A stretch of DNA of 64,000 nt, from NCBI GenBank assembly GCA_013397845.1, contig VZTG01008545.1, positions 1,829,907 to 1,893,906 of the forward strand. Reading direction: 5' to 3'. Under the pieces are notes generated by a model that saw nothing but the letters and a program-made list of their open reading frames with translations, was not told the origin of the DNA and did not search any database. This DNA comes from Melanocharis versteri (Eukaryota; Chordata; Aves; Passeriformes; Melanocharitidae). This document shows positions 12,421 through 27,400 of this stretch, piece after piece. Every line of letters begins with the position of its first letter. Position 1 is the first letter of the stretch. Made by a program: the position numbers and the translations under genes.

Positions 12421-15400
12421 CCATCTATGCAGCCTCCTCGCCTCGAGCGTCTCGTGCTGCTTCCTACATGCCCAGTTTCGCCCATGGTTGCCTTTAAATC
12501 CAAACTGACTTCATCTTGGTGGTGGAATGTTAGGATTTGTCCCAGATAAATCCACAAAAAGAAACACAACTAACAGCACTCCAAAACAGGATGAAAATGG
12601 GAACAGAGCAGGTTAGACAGCTCTCCAGGGGCTAGGAGCTGGGCATGCGAGCCAGTTTTCATCAGTCTCACTGGGATGTCTACAGATGATTTGCTGTATG
12701 ACTTTTGACAAGTAATTTAGGATCCCTGGACTAAGTTCTCTGGTGCCTTTCACTCTGGTAATGATTTTGCTCAGGCAGAACGAGCATGATGCTCCGGTTG
12801 GCTTTGGTGGAGGAGGCACAGACGCAGACAGTGGCTCTGATTGACCTGTCCTGGACCTCTCCAGGCTGCTCCAAGTGAACTGGGAGCCTGGGCATGTCCT
12901 GTGTTTTGCATGCCTGCTCTGAGGAGGAAACCCATGAAGTGGAAAGGAAAACAGACTGATGGAGACGCTGCTTTACATCTGCCTTTCCCACAAAGGTTTG
13001 CTCATGCAAATAAAAACCAAGAGGCACGAAGGTTTGCATTTGAGAATGAATGAAATCCCTAATTCCCAATGCTCAACAGGTGTAGATTTACCGCGTACAG
13101 TGGGGTACTGGGAATGTAACCCCCCTTCCCAGCACGAACTGGTGTGGTACAGGCATTCCTGTCCTGCAGCAGGCCATGGGTTATGTGGTTTTCCCATTGA
13201 GAGCAGCACTGGGCTGGTTCCTGCTGAGTTAAACACATGTTTGGAGCTCTGAGCTCTTTCTATTCTTAGCCATGAAATGAGATGAAGAAGAGCTTTTCAG
13301 TGATATTTCTAAAATTAGCTATGGTTTAGCTTATTTAAGAGCCACAAAGCCTAAAGAGGGATATTCAGTTCTACGTGTACATTTTAACGTGACACTGGAG
13401 CAGAACAAGCTCAATGTTGAGCTGTTTTGAAAACCTCAACTCAAGCATTTCTTCTGTTCAAAGTAGGGCAGATCTTTCTTTCCCATTTGCCTCATACCTG
13501 ATCCAAAGCACAGCACCATTCACCAGCCAGCCTCGCTGCCTGACAACTGTGAACAGCTTTCAGAGCAATGACAGAAGACACAGACCACTACAAAGGCAGA
13601 TGAACTGTTCTGATGCTGATCTGCAGGATACCTTCTCAGGGAAAAGTAGAGAGTACACATGGTTAGAGTAAGGCCTAGACTGTCCTCCTTGCCATCAAAG
13701 CAAAACATGGACGTGTTCAAGGCCAGATGGATGGGGCTTAGAGCTGGTCTAATGTGGACACTGAAAGCTTGGTGGTAGAGAGATTTTTCAGTGTCTGCCT
13801 GTGTCCGTGAGCATTCTCACTTTCTCACGGAGCTAGCTGCAAAACAGCTAGCGAGCTTTTGTAAATAATTCTTCTATCTTGCACCTGTGAGGTGTTTTTG
13901 CACTTTGTTACTGTTAGTCTGAAGGATTGTTTAGGAAATGTGTGTTTTTAGGATCTAGCCAATAACCCTGAGGGGTCGTCAGCTAAGATCCAATTACTTT
14001 CTATGACCTAGGGTATAAAAACCCTTCTGTATATAAATAAATAAAGGCATTTCTATCTAGTTACTCCTGAGTTTGGCTCTCTCTTTCCTCCCCGGGCCGT
14101 GTCCATTATTGCGACAGTCTAATGGAAGGTGTCCCTGCCCATGGCAGGGGATTAGAAGGAGATGATTTTTAAGGTCCCTTCCAACCCAAACCACTCTGAG
14201 ATTCAATGATTCAATGGTAACCTGGTGGTACAAGACAACTTGCAGCTCAATTACTTAGATTTCCCATCAGTTCAGATGGAAAACAATATGCTGCACCAGT
14301 AAGAAGAGCTGCCTTCCCCATGACCCTTCTACATTTGCCCTTGCCTCACTCAAAAACTTCTCTACTCTCTAAAGCCATAAAGATCTGGTGGGGAAGGATG
14401 ACCAGCAAGGAGACAAGAAAAAATTCTGCCAGGGGCTATTTATCCCTCTTTTCACTTCCTCCATTAGAGAGTTTGTTACAGGAATCCATCTCCCAGAATG
14501 AAGGGAAGAAGGAAATGCTGCACAAAAATATGGAGAAATAGAGAAAACTCTATATTGATCCTGGTTCAAAGACTGCAGCTGCCAGTGGTTGTGGCCCATG
14601 GCCATGACTGCAGCTCCTGGTATTCCCCAGGTGCACTGTGAAACCATACCTGGCTTACAGAAATCCACATGCCAGAGAAACGGGATCAGTTCCTCTTTTT
14701 TGCAAGGTCTAGATTATGTTCCTGCAAATCAGCTGCAACACATGAACCTTGAAGAGGCTTTTCAAAGCCAGGACATAGCAGCTGACAACGTTTTATGCCA
14801 TAAAATTAACCTGATGTAAATGTTTTCTCCCAAGAGGATTGATTTGACACAAGGGCAGTGGTTTGGTGTTCTCTCAGAAGGTCCCCTGGGAAGACAGTGG
14901 GTGCTGCTGGTCAGGACATCACAAGGGATGTGCTGTGGTTTGGTAAAGCATCTTATTTTGTCTCCAGAATTTCAACACAGCCCAGAGCTGCAGTGACAGA
15001 ACTGCTCACTACCCACACACCAAAAATAACACTGCTGGTGCCAAACATCATGGCCCCAACACCAATTTGTCACCTCCTGTCCTTCAGCAGCCATGGGGGA
15101 ACATGAAGGGGCTCCAAGGACAGCTTTGCCTCATCTCTCTCAGCACGGCCCTTTGAGGACAGGTCGGGGAATGAGCTGTGCAGCCACGACCTCGTACAGA
15201 AATGAAGAGACACATTTACAGCAACTGCAGAATGGTATTTCCAGCAGGGATGGAGCAGCAGGATGGAGTTTGCAAGCCTGGAGGGCTTTTTCTCCCCTCT
15301 CAAATTTGCTAAATTGCAGGTCTGCTGAGTGCCCAGCTCCCATGTGAGCGCTGCCCCCTCCTCCCCTGTGTGCTGGGCCAGGCCCTGATGCTGCAGTGCA

Positions 15401-18400
15401 TCCCCCTCCCAGCACCAACCATTCCACCAACCTCTCTGAAAATAACTGAAATACCCAACGCTACTGAGAGAGGAAGAACCCTCCTTGAAGCCAAGATGTG
15501 ACTTTAATATCTAGAGGTAATTGGAGGAGCAAAGAGAAAACACGGTTGCATTAATTATTAAGAAAAACTAATTGTTGGCAATGCAAAATTATATCTCCCC
15601 ACTCACGCTTGGGCGTGTGATTCTGATGGGATCTCAAGGCCAGAGAGAAAACTCTCTTTCCTCTGAGCACACACAAACCCAGTGGATCTTGCATTTGAGG
15701 ATCACCCTCACCACTGGAGTTCCAGAGTATTTCGGCTCCGAGGTGCCTGATCAGGCTCAACATCCTTTGTCTTTACTCCCATTCCCCATCACGTGTGCTC
15801 TGGCCACAGGTAGCAGTGGGGTTATCCAAGCTGCTGGAATGCTGCTGGTTGATCAGAACTACAAAAGAGGGTTTTTTAATCAAAATGTGGGGTTTTCACT
15901 ACAGAATGGTGTGAGATTAAAATCAAACATTTTCTGGAAAGCACTTCGTGTTAGCAAGTATTTTAATTCATTTTTAAAAGTCTTATCTATTTAGTCATGA
16001 CAAGCTAAAAATGAATAGTTTTACTTTGCTGGTTTGATGGAGGATTTTTCTGTTAAACTTTAAAGCTAACCTTAGAAAAATGTAGCACAAAAGGTCAAAA
16101 GTCAAAATTTGAGTGAAACGATCAAACTAAATAATTTCCATGGCCGGTAAAACTCTTTGAGTTTTTAACTTGGAAAATATTGTAGAAAAAAAAAGAAAGA
16201 ATTTTTTTCTGCTTGGATCAGTTTAGGAAAAGAAACAAATGGAAAAAAGAAGAGGATGTTTTGTAACCTGTGAAAAGTATTCCTTGCTACATCTGAACAC
16301 AGCTATTAAAAGCAGCAGTGGTCATACCATACTGTCTGGGGGGCTGCTGAGGATCCCAACATCCCACCAGTGCTGGGCTCCACCGCTGCTTCTATGGATG
16401 GGAATGACTTTAAATAATTTTCTGGTAGAAGACAATTCAGAATGAAAATAAAGTAGTTTAATTCTACTGCCCCTCCCAATAGCAAAAAATGTTAAATTTC
16501 ATGCTGTTAAATTTTCTTTGGGGATATGACTCCAAGGGGTGCTGTGCTCCCCATGGAGGATAACAGGGTGCTGCCTGCCTTGCACAAACCACAGCTCCCA
16601 GAACACCAGCCAACATCCCGAGAGCCAAAACTGCTGGAAAACCCTGCAGTGTGGGAGCCCCTGTCTGTCCATGGATGCCTGCAGGGAGAGGAAAGCCCCA
16701 TAACCCCTCTATGACCCCTGGAGCCAGGTGCCCCCATGACCCCAGCTGTGCTGAAGGAAGGCTGGGAGCACCCTGGATGGAGCAGGATCTGTTCCCCACA
16801 GCACAGAGTGCCTGGGTGCAAGAGCTGGTGGCCGGGTGAGTGCTGTGATTTCCAGCCTCGCCAGGGGGCTGAGCCGCAGTCAGGTGAGATTACTCACATC
16901 ACTTTCAAATTTTCCCACATTGCCAGGCCTAAAACCAGAGAAATTAAGAGCCGTGGCCAGCCCAGCAGTGGCCTGTGTGTGGCAAGGGGCCTGGCCGAGG
17001 GAAGGGAGCTGGGGCTGGCAGCTGTGCCACGCTGGTGGCCATCACCACCATGGCAGAGCGGATTTTTGGCAGTCCCAGAGCCCTGTGTCACTGGCTGCAC
17101 TGTGTGTCTGGCTGCTGGGAGCATCCCTCAAGGCTGTTCTCAGCTCAGATGCTGGGCTGAGCTCTGAGCAGGTCTCTGTGCTCCTCTGCCCTGCGTGGGT
17201 GCCTGGGTGCAGCACAGGAGCTGCAGGCTGCAGTCCAGCCCCGAGTTGCTCCACATGTGTTTGCTTTGATGTCACTTCTCAGAGAGAGTGAGATGAGTCG
17301 ACGTGTCGGCTATGCAAAACAAAACCTACCAAGGTTTGCTGTTGCTGATTCAATGAGGAATTAATTCCTCTTCACTGCAAAATTAGTCATCATGCCACAG
17401 AAAGAAAGGTATAAGGTCAGGCTGCACCAAGCACACACCGCTGCTGGGGAAGCTACTTGTGACCGGGGGCACCGTGCCTTTTGCCCTTTATCCTCCAATC
17501 AGTCCAAATTAGCAAATGATAACGGATGTATCAGGGACATCAGTCCAGGTTGGATGAGGCCCTGGGCAACCTGGTCTAGTGGAAGGTGTCTCTGCCCATG
17601 GCAGGTGGGTTAGAACTGGATGATCTCTCAGGTTCCTTCCAACCCAAACCATCCTGTGATTCTGTGGTATTATTAAGGACCTTATTAGGCACATCCTGCA
17701 GCATCAGATGCAGGATGGGCTCACAGGAGTATTCCCAGGGGAATGCTGTCACTTGGGGCACTGGGGACCCAGAGCCCATGACTCAAAGCCAGCTCTGCAC
17801 ACTTCAAGTTCTGGTAACACCTCCCAGCTCAGGGCCTCAGAACGTGTCAGCAGACACCTTCACCCCTTGTTTCTCCGTGGTGTTACACCAGGAGACGCTG
17901 TAATAAAAGATCACCCCAAGTACCCACTGCAGACCTTTTTTTGTACTGACTGCATGCACTGTGGCAGGAGCCCTCAGCAGCCTGCGGGCAAAGGCAGCGT
18001 CGACTCATTTCTCATCTCAGCACACTTTTTTCTCTTTTCTCACTTTTGCTGCAGTCCCAGCACCCCAGCCCGCTGCCGCAGCGGAAAGGAAACAGGGAAA
18101 GTTAAAGCCACCCACGCTCAGGCACTGCCCTCATCCAGCCGTGCACCCCTCCAGCAGAGCCAAATTTGGGCTGCAGCAGGAGCAGCAGCATCTTCCTGGC
18201 CACTGCTCAGGTCAACCAGCATGGCTGTGGCAGAGAGAGCTGGATCTGGTTCTTACCCTCAGCACCACCAAGGGTTCCTCCAGAGACCAGAGACCTCATC
18301 CCCAAGACCAGGGGAGTCTGACTGCCCCGTGCACCCCACCTCTGGCTGGCCCTGACATGCTTATGAGCAGCAGTCAGATGGAGAGGAAAGGAATAATTTG

Positions 18401-21400
18401 CAGCCATTAATTCTTGCATTAATTCTGCATATGGATTGCAACAAGGAACTGATTGGTTTAAGAGACATATCACACATACAGGCAAATATTCTTTGCTCAG
18501 GTTTTTATCCAAATATTGTCCTTACTCTTGTTTTTACCCCTGCACTCTACATTTTGTGGTTGATGGAGCTTTCCTCAACTCTTCCCTTTCCCCCTGATTT
18601 CTTTCAGCTTCTTTAAAATCCAGCTCTGCTTTGAAAATGCTGATGAGGCACCTGGGTAGCCCTGATCTTCTTTGCACATTCCAGGGGATACGCTTGCCTT
18701 AGTGGCCAAACTCAGCTCCCCAGATCCTGATTCCCCAGTGACTGGGATGTGCATCAGAAAACAAGCTCCCTGGCATTTCACACCTTCTGTGTCCCACCAC
18801 TCAGAGCGGTGGCTAAGCTCCAGACACAATGGGGACAAATTACGGAATCATAGAACAGTCTGGGTTGGAAGAGACCTTAAAGACACTACAGTTACAACTC
18901 CCTGCCATGGGCAGATATACCACCCACTAGGCCATGTTGCTCAGGGCCCCATCCAACCTGGCCTTGAACACTTACAGCGATGGGGGAAATACAGGGAAAG
19001 AACTTTAAAACCTTCTAAAATTTCTCAGTGACTTTCTGCGCTGCTGCTGGTTTCTGGTTTTAAGCAATAATGGTTATTATTTTTCAGTCAAACTCTGTAG
19101 GGGAAATAAGCTGAGTTTTTCACCATTTACGGGCACAGGAAGAGCTGTTTCACTTCTCAAGTATTTATCTTCTAAGAGAAAGATGTAGGTGGTTCTTCCT
19201 GAAAATTTAAAAAAAAAAAAAAAGGCATGGAAAAATAAAGATGAAAAGTCCCTCCCAGAGGCTGCTCTCTTAGGGTGACAGGGGGCAAGTGTGGAGGCAG
19301 CTACATCCCATACCAGAGAGATGGGGCCCCCCAAAAATGAAATTTACACATTACCACCCAATGTTTACAGTTCCATTCAGCAGAAGAGCCACCTCACTTC
19401 AGGAGCCTCCTCAGACCTGCAGAAAGGGCCCTCATGCAATGCTTGCCTTGCTTGGGAAATGCTCCTGCTGTGATGCTCAAAGCATCTGCTCAGGAGGGGA
19501 CAGCAACACCACCCCCTCCCCAACGTGCCACTGCCACAAAAGGCAGTGGTGACATTTGGCTTCATGGAACCAAAACGCTCGGGCAATATAACCCAGGGGC
19601 CACACTGCAGCACCAATCCCTGCTAGTTTCTCCCAAAAATCAGGGCAATTCAATTCTGGGGCTGCATCAACCCCCAGCTGTTCCTCTTCTTCTGCAACAT
19701 CCATCCCTGGTTATTGGCTCTCTCATGTTCTGGGCTACAGAGAAAAAAAAAAATCCCTGTCCCCATCATGCCCTGTGGTTCTGAGAATTTGAATCAAAAC
19801 GTGCAAACCATGGAGTTACCGGTAACACTTGAGGCTGTGAATGCAAAGGCTCCCACTTAACCTGTGGAGGCTGATAGTATCTGGCCTCCTTTATTTCACT
19901 GCACTTCTCAAAGGCGAGCGGTCAGTCCAGTACCCAGAATTAATCAGGAAAATGTCCAAGAGGGTAAGGGAGGAAAGCAAAATAAAAATATATCACAGAG
20001 GCAAGGCTTGTCCTGTGTCCAGGCTTGAGACACCATTTCCCAAAGGACCAGAGATGTCACCCTCCATGTGCCTGGCAGCACCAGGTCCAGCCAAACCTAA
20101 GGGTGCAAAGGTTTGGTGAAACGCTGAGGGGTCTGCACTGTGAGAACCATGTCATGATCCCTGGTGCTGCTAGTTTCAAGGATATTCACCTGCTTTGAGA
20201 AACCGTTTGCAAACCCCAGCCCCAGCTGCGTGCTGGATCTGAACTGAGATGGCTTTGGTATCTGGCTGTCACATCCCTAGATACTGGGAAGAAATTATTC
20301 CCTCTGAGGGTGGTGCGGCACTGGCACCGGTTTCCCAGAGAAGCTGTGGCTGCCCCATACCCCAGAAATGTTCCAGGCCAGGTTGGATGGGGCTTGCAGC
20401 AACCTGGTCTAGTGGGAGGTGTCCCTGCCCATGGCAGTGGAGGTGGAACAAGATGGTTTTTAAGATCCCTTCCAGCTCAAACCATTCTGTGATTCTAAGA
20501 TCCCTCCTCTCCAAGGATGTGCTTGCAGCAGCAGATGGAAAAACCTGCAAGATTTCTGGGGCCATCTGCCAGCAACAAGAACCCTCCAGGTGCCAGTGCT
20601 GTGCAGTTTTCTGGAGACAAATGTTTGCTTACAGAATCCCTGGGCATGAGGAGAGGGGTTCTGGCTGCTGGCTGTGTTTTTTCTTTCCATTTATAACAAA
20701 AACAAAACCAGCCCATGTACTTGAAAGAGTGTGGAGGAGTTTACAAAACACAACCCCTCAAAAACACTGATGTGATTTAAGACGTTTCGATTAACCAAAC
20801 ATCAGAGGGGTGAAACCTACCTCTCTACGTCACAGAGGTGCCAGGGTGCAAGGCCACCACGGGTGACTCCAGCAGGATGGTGTCACCCCCGTCACACCGG
20901 GACCTGGACAGGAGACCTATCACAGGATGTTTGTCCCTCGTCTATAGGCTTGGGAGGGACAGTCGTCAGCCCCTCCTGGCAAGCACTATAGTCCCTATTT
21001 TCTTTTCACTTTTCTTTTCTTTTCTTTTCTTTTCTTTTCTTTTCTTTTCTCTTTTCTTTTCCTCTCCTCTCCTCTCCTCTCCTCTCCTCTCCTTCTTTTA
21101 AATCTGCTAGTCTCAAAGCTCAGCTTCAGGGGAGATCTCACTATCTGATAACATCACCGGTTGAAAGAAACAAAAAACAATCCCAAGTTTCTCACCCCAT
21201 CTGAAATCCCCAACTCGCTGACAATGCTGGGAAAAAACAATGGTTATAACAGGAATAATAAATAAAAATAAAAATGGTACTGTAATGCTGCTGACTTGTC
21301 CAGAGGGAGCTTTCTCCCATGGCATCCGATGGCCAAGGCCACGCACTCGCACAACGTCAGATGACACCATGGGAAGGTGTTTTACCATGTCAGAGGTGGC

Positions 21401-24400
21401 CATGTCCAAGCTCATGCTACAATCCAGCAACAGACAAGCCAAAACAACCAGGAATGATAATATGTAATATTATCATCCTCCTTGAGTGCACAGTTCTCTA
21501 CCATGGTGAAATCCTTTCAAATTTATAAAAATGTCAAGCATATTTCCAACATGGATGCCAGGAACGAATGAACCACGGCTGCTCTGAGCCTTCCCCGGGG
21601 TCTCTCCCAGACCCCTCCACAGCCTCATTCCAGCCCCGTGTGGGGACAGGTGTCGCTCCCTCCCTAGCACTGGTTTTGCCAACCAGCGAAGCCCGATGGG
21701 TGAGGGCTGTGGCGAGGGACATCCCTCCCCACAGGGACCTCCCAAATCCCCCTGGTGATCCCAGCAGGGAGAGAGGCGAGCTGCCCACTGCCACCCCCAC
21801 ATTATCCTAATCTGACTCACATTCAGTTCCCAGTTTCCATGATAAACGGCTCTGTGGGGGCCATGGAGGGAAGATAATCCCCTCTGGAGCTGAAGGGATG
21901 CTCCATGGACACCCTGCAGCAGTAAGGCGATAGCAGCTTTCCTTGTTGCTCACTTTCAAGGGTGACATGTTTACAAAGAATGCTACAGCCACTAATCCTG
22001 GATGATACCCTGTGTCTGCCTGAGAGAAACCCTAATTTTCTCGATAGGAGGAATTAGTTCCTTTAATGCTTAATACCCTTTTTTTCCTCTGAAAGCAAGC
22101 AAGCATTATTGTGCAAAGCGGAATAAACATTTTAATTAAAATGTGGAATTTATCTTCCAGTCAAATTCGTATGAGCCCCCGACGACACGTCAAACTCTGC
22201 TTTCCCATTTTGAATCTTCCTCTGATCTCTTAATGCGAGCAGCTGAATTAAAACCTGGGCTTGGTGGATTTGCATATAATTAGAGAGCAAGGGAAATTAA
22301 TAGGGAATTGAATGGGTTCCTCCTCTGCCCATCTGATGTTTTTACTAGATTAAAAAGAGTTGATTTTTTTTAATGACTGCAAAAATGTATTAAATATTAT
22401 TTAACCTTTTTTTGTTGGGGGGAGGGAAGCAGACAGACTAAAGAAACAAACTTATACATATGATAATGAACAACTCCTATCGTGGGAAGCAAATATCATT
22501 GTAATTAGGATTAGAAAGGAATCCTAATTAATCTTGTCCTGCCACTTGACTTCTAGAAGTTCCTTAAATGTTACCTCCTATGAGATGTAAAACAAGGAGC
22601 AGTTTAAATGCTCGACAGCTAATCCTGGTGGCCTCAGCAGCACGGGGCAGAGGCTCCTGGATGAAATTCAGGATGGAGAGGTCTGATCCTGTGAGCTGGA
22701 CTCAGACTGAAGGGGAACATGCAGCTTTGCTGCCTCAATCTCCTAATTCCTCACAACTAACTAGGTAATGAGCTAGCAAACCAAGAGAGACAGGATGCGC
22801 TAAGCACCACAGCAACCCCTGACTCCACACAAAGCATCTTTACAGATCTTTTTCCTTTTTTTTTTTTCAATATTGTCAATTCGGAAATACTTCTGGGGCT
22901 CATTTCCAGAATGGGACTCAGGTAAGGGGTGGGAATAGATGAGGTAACTCTGGTGCTGTGCATCCCCACCCGATGCCTCGATTTCATCTTCTCCACACTC
23001 GTGATGATAAAGATTACCCACCGTGCCAGCACTAAGTCATACATATTTTAACTCAGCTCTTGTCATGTGTCATCAAATCCTGTTTTTCAGGTATTGAGAT
23101 TCATAGATTTAATTGCACAAGATTTTACTACAGGAGGGGATGGTCATGAGATTATTTTCATCTTTGTGTCTCAGTATGGAAAGCAGCTTGGAGAGAGCTG
23201 GTTTCCAAACTTCAGGGCCTGGATAAAAGTCTCATTTTCCAAACACAGCCAAATACAGTGCCAGGAGGTGCCATAATGGGGGATTATGACTTGGCCTATT
23301 AATAAATGCAGCAAACTTTATGTTTTATGCTAAAATAAAAACAATAAATGAATCATGCTATGGCTAGGCTGGCTTCTCAGCATATTTTTAGCAAGAGCTT
23401 CCATCAGTTTTTGGCTATGGCTTTATGAAAGTGACTGTCAGCAATGGCCCAGGGATAACCTGGTTAGGTCAGACGTGAAAAATTGTCACTTCGAAACCAG
23501 AGACCACACAAAACGTTCCCAGTCTTGGATTTCATTTTAACCCTGGCTAATCATACGCTCACAAGGCAGGACTGATCAAAGGCTTCACATTGAAAAAATG
23601 AGAAAGTCACAATTTCATATGGTTTTGATGAGAAAAATAATTGATGAAACTTTTCTCTTTCAACTTGGTTTTGCTTTGAGTTCAAGGTTCATGGGAATAC
23701 AAGAAGCAACAGGCCCAAACCTGCGAGGGCTGAAATCTTAGTAGGGTTCTAATGATGCACTTCTCGCTGGGGAGCTTATCACCTGGTCCAGGACTGCATG
23801 GGGTCAGGAATTCTAAGCCATATTATCTACTTTTCTCAGAAAAACCCACAATTCTTCATAGGGTGCACAGTTTTGCTGGGAGAAGTTTAAGTGCAGGACA
23901 GAGTCCTGGTTGATGCACTCACCTTCCCAGGAGGCAGAAGACCCAGATACAAGTCACGTTCATACTAAACCTTTCTTTGTATTTTCATGCTCTGATTCTC
24001 ATCTCTGGTGACATTTGCAAGAGCAATCTTCTGCTGGGCTGTACCCCTGGCTGACCACAGAGAGGGTCCTGGTGGCCTGACCCTGACTGGGGAAAGTAGC
24101 CCCAGGGAAGCGTCTGTTCCCATCACGGCAGTGTGAGATATCACCATTTCACGGAGGTGGTGAAGGGCAAAAATGTTAAAGTACCAACTTTGCTGGCTGA
24201 GGTCAGGCTTGTTTTCCAACACAGCTTGCCCTGGGAGCTCACCCTGCCCCGCAGTCAGCCACGACACGGCACTCGATGGAAAAGGTTTTCCAGAAAAGTT
24301 AAACAAAGCAGAACTGAGCAAACAGAAGGGTGTGTATAGAGTCAGTCCCACGGGAGGCAGGGACCAGGGTGGCTGATGTGCAAGCAGCCGCTGTGTCCCA

Positions 24401-27400
24401 GCACATCCCAGTACCTCACTGGTGCACGGGTACGTCTGCCAGGTCTGCCCGCACCAGGAGCCCCCAGCGATGCCACCACAGTGCCACCACAACGCCAGCT
24501 GCTTCCATGAAACGCAAACAGATCCACAACAACCGCCTCAGCATTGACACCCATTTAGACGAAAAGAAGAAGAAAAAAATTCAAGAAGAAGGTAGAATGG
24601 ATGACAAAATGAAGCTTCTGGCATAGCTTTTTTCTCAACCAGATAATTAACTAACTCAACCCACCACCAGAGATCAGCTATTTAACTGCAGGTCATTTTG
24701 TAACACAGACTTTTTTTTAAACTTACTTGTTATAGTCTCTGATCTATTACAGTAACTGACAGCTGAATTTGCTGTCTGCTTCCCTCCCCCCAACAAAAAA
24801 AGGTTAAATAATATTTAATACATTTTTGCAGTCATAAAAAAAAATCAGCTGACAGGTTACAGAGAACATTGATTACGCTAAAAAAACCCAAAACATCTAC
24901 CACACCTGTATGCATACAACCTCCACATGCCTATAGTGACATTTTTAAACTTAGGTATTATTTAGGCCTTGAGCTGGAAGTCCATGTGTCCCACATCTGC
25001 TTTGGAGAGAATCTGGGAATGAAAAACTTGTCTTGCCACCAGGAGAATGACACAGAGGCAAAAGAGTCCTTGCTTCAGGACATTGTTAAATGAAATACTG
25101 TACTAGTATTGCATTTTTTATAGTTAAAGTTCACTTCATTACCCATGGATTGTACATTTGCTGAAAAAAACAATTAAAACACTATTGACATTGGGTTAGG
25201 ATTTACATCCTTCCCAGCAATGTTTGCAATTAAAAAATAAGCCCATCTGTCTTCTGGCTATCATCTAAGCTCCTTAGAATACAAAAGGTAAAAATCCTGT
25301 GGATTATAGAGAATTACACTTTTTTACACGTCTCGGTTTTAAGTGAGGTGCTACACAGATAAAGAAATTTCTTCTTAAAACACATGCTTAATACAAAAGC
25401 TTCCCTTTAATTCTTTGGCTGGCTCTCTCCTCTATTTCAGGACATAAAGTGACTTGGGACTTTCTGAAGAAATAAATCCCCAAGCTGAGCCAAGCCCCAG
25501 CTGACGGGATTCATAAAGAAACACCATCTCAGAGCAGGTGACTCTGTATGTCCCCAGCTGAAGTGTTTGGGGCATCTCCAAACACTTTTAGCAAAAGATT
25601 AACAATTTAGATTCACAGAATTTAAAATAAGATACAACCCGTGCCAAAGTTAATGAAGTTTTCCCACTGGTTTATCTCATCTAAGGCCAAGAACACGACA
25701 TTATCTCCAGTGCTGGCAGGTGTTCATTCGGGTCTTGACTCACAGAATCATTTAGGTTGGAAAAGCCTTATAAGATCATTGAGTCCAAATGTTAACCCAG
25801 CACTGCCAAGGCCACCACTAAACCATGTCTCCAAGTGCCACATTTACATGTTTGTTAAATCCCTCCAGGGATGGTGACTCCACTCTGAGTGTGTTGGGCA
25901 GCCTCTTTCAGGGCTTGACAACCATTTTGGGGAATATTTTTTCCTAATACTAAATCTAAACCTTCCCTGCTGGAAATTAAGGCTGTTTCCTCTTGTCCTG
26001 TCACTTGTTTACTGGGAGATGGATCCCTACCTGGCTCCGCCCTCCTGTCAGGGAGCTGGAGAGCAAGAAGGCGTCTCTTTTTGTCCAGGATGAGCCCCCC
26101 TAGTCCCTCTCCTCATCAGACTTGTGCTCCAGATCCTTCCCCAGCTCGACTGCCCTTCTCTGCAAACTCTCCAGCATCTCAATATCTGTCTTGGAGTGAG
26201 GGGCCCAAAACTCAACACAAAACAGACTTTGAGGTGCAGCCTCATCAGTGACTGTAGAAGTGGGAAGTGCCAGTTTCTCAGACGATAAATACTTGTTTGC
26301 TGTGTTGAGAGACGACCAGCCATAAAATGCTGCCTTTAGTCCCTCTTGCTTATCATCACATCCATCTGCCTCGGCTTGACTGTCTTGTATGTGTATGGGG
26401 CTATATTTGGATCAGTAGTTTAACAGAAATTGCATTTCTTAACTGTAAAGTGTGTTTTAGGGTGGAGACTTGTTATCTTCTTAATCTGAACAAGACGGAG
26501 CTCAGCAGACTCAGTTCTGCTTGTGGTCTTCACCAAGCAAACAGTAAATATTGCATTTAATGGGAGATTTTATATAAAATATTTCTATACATTTGATGCA
26601 ATGGCAAAATAATAACTACCAGTGACTGACCAAGGTCTTACAGGCAGCTCAGGGATTTTCTCTGCCTATTTGCTGGCTCACCCCAGAGAAAGAAGAGGAG
26701 TGGGGAAATTACTCAGAAACAGAGGCTAATAAGCATTTTTCATTATTTTGTCTTTATGACAGCAAAGTTTGCCACAGCTTTCAAGAGCAATATTGTCTGC
26801 CACTCTGTAGCCACTAGCGTAAAAATCTGTGAGCATTAAAAACTTAGGTTAGCAAGGGCACAAATACATGCACATACATGAACGCCCAGGCAAACACATG
26901 CACAAACATGCATGCCACGGCGCTCCTCCTGCATCAAGGAATCATAGGATCTTGGGATGGTTTGGGTGGGAATGGACCTCCAAGTTCACCCAGTTTCAAC
27001 CTCCCTGCCATGGGCAGGGACCCCTTCCACAGAGCACTGTAACGGAGGTGTGCACAAACTACCAGGTCCTGGAGACATGGCAGAGAAAACAAAGGAGGGA
27101 AGCCAAGATAACAGCACTGAGTCACTGCTGTAATCAACAGCCAGGCCCCTGGCACAGCCCCCAGCCCCACGGGATGCTGGGCTCCACTCTCCTCGGAGGG
27201 CCCAGCATGGAGGCAGCCCTGGAGCATGGGGTGGACCAGCCCCTCACCAGCCCCCCTCATTAATCCTCAGGCTCGTTAGGTTATCAGGACCCAACTACTC
27301 CCATTAAACAAAATCCACTTGCATGTTCCATTTAAAAAAAAAAACTATTAGTATTTTAAATTACTATAATTTGTGCTTGGGACTAATAAATCTTAATTAT

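Noticed and set aside
12064..12569. Frames encoding Cys/Val or His/Thr repeats
   Set aside because: These are translations of the AC microsatellite.
17708..18355. 215-codon open frame on the plus strand
   Set aside because: It begins near the tail of a CR1 fragment and has no domain or splice context. I consider it a chance frame.
23573..23581. TCF/LEF motifs GATCAAAG here and near 27963, 30618, 43488 and 58206, suggesting autoregulation
   Set aside because: The number of ATCAAAG matches is about what chance gives in 64 kb on both strands, and the sites are not clustered.
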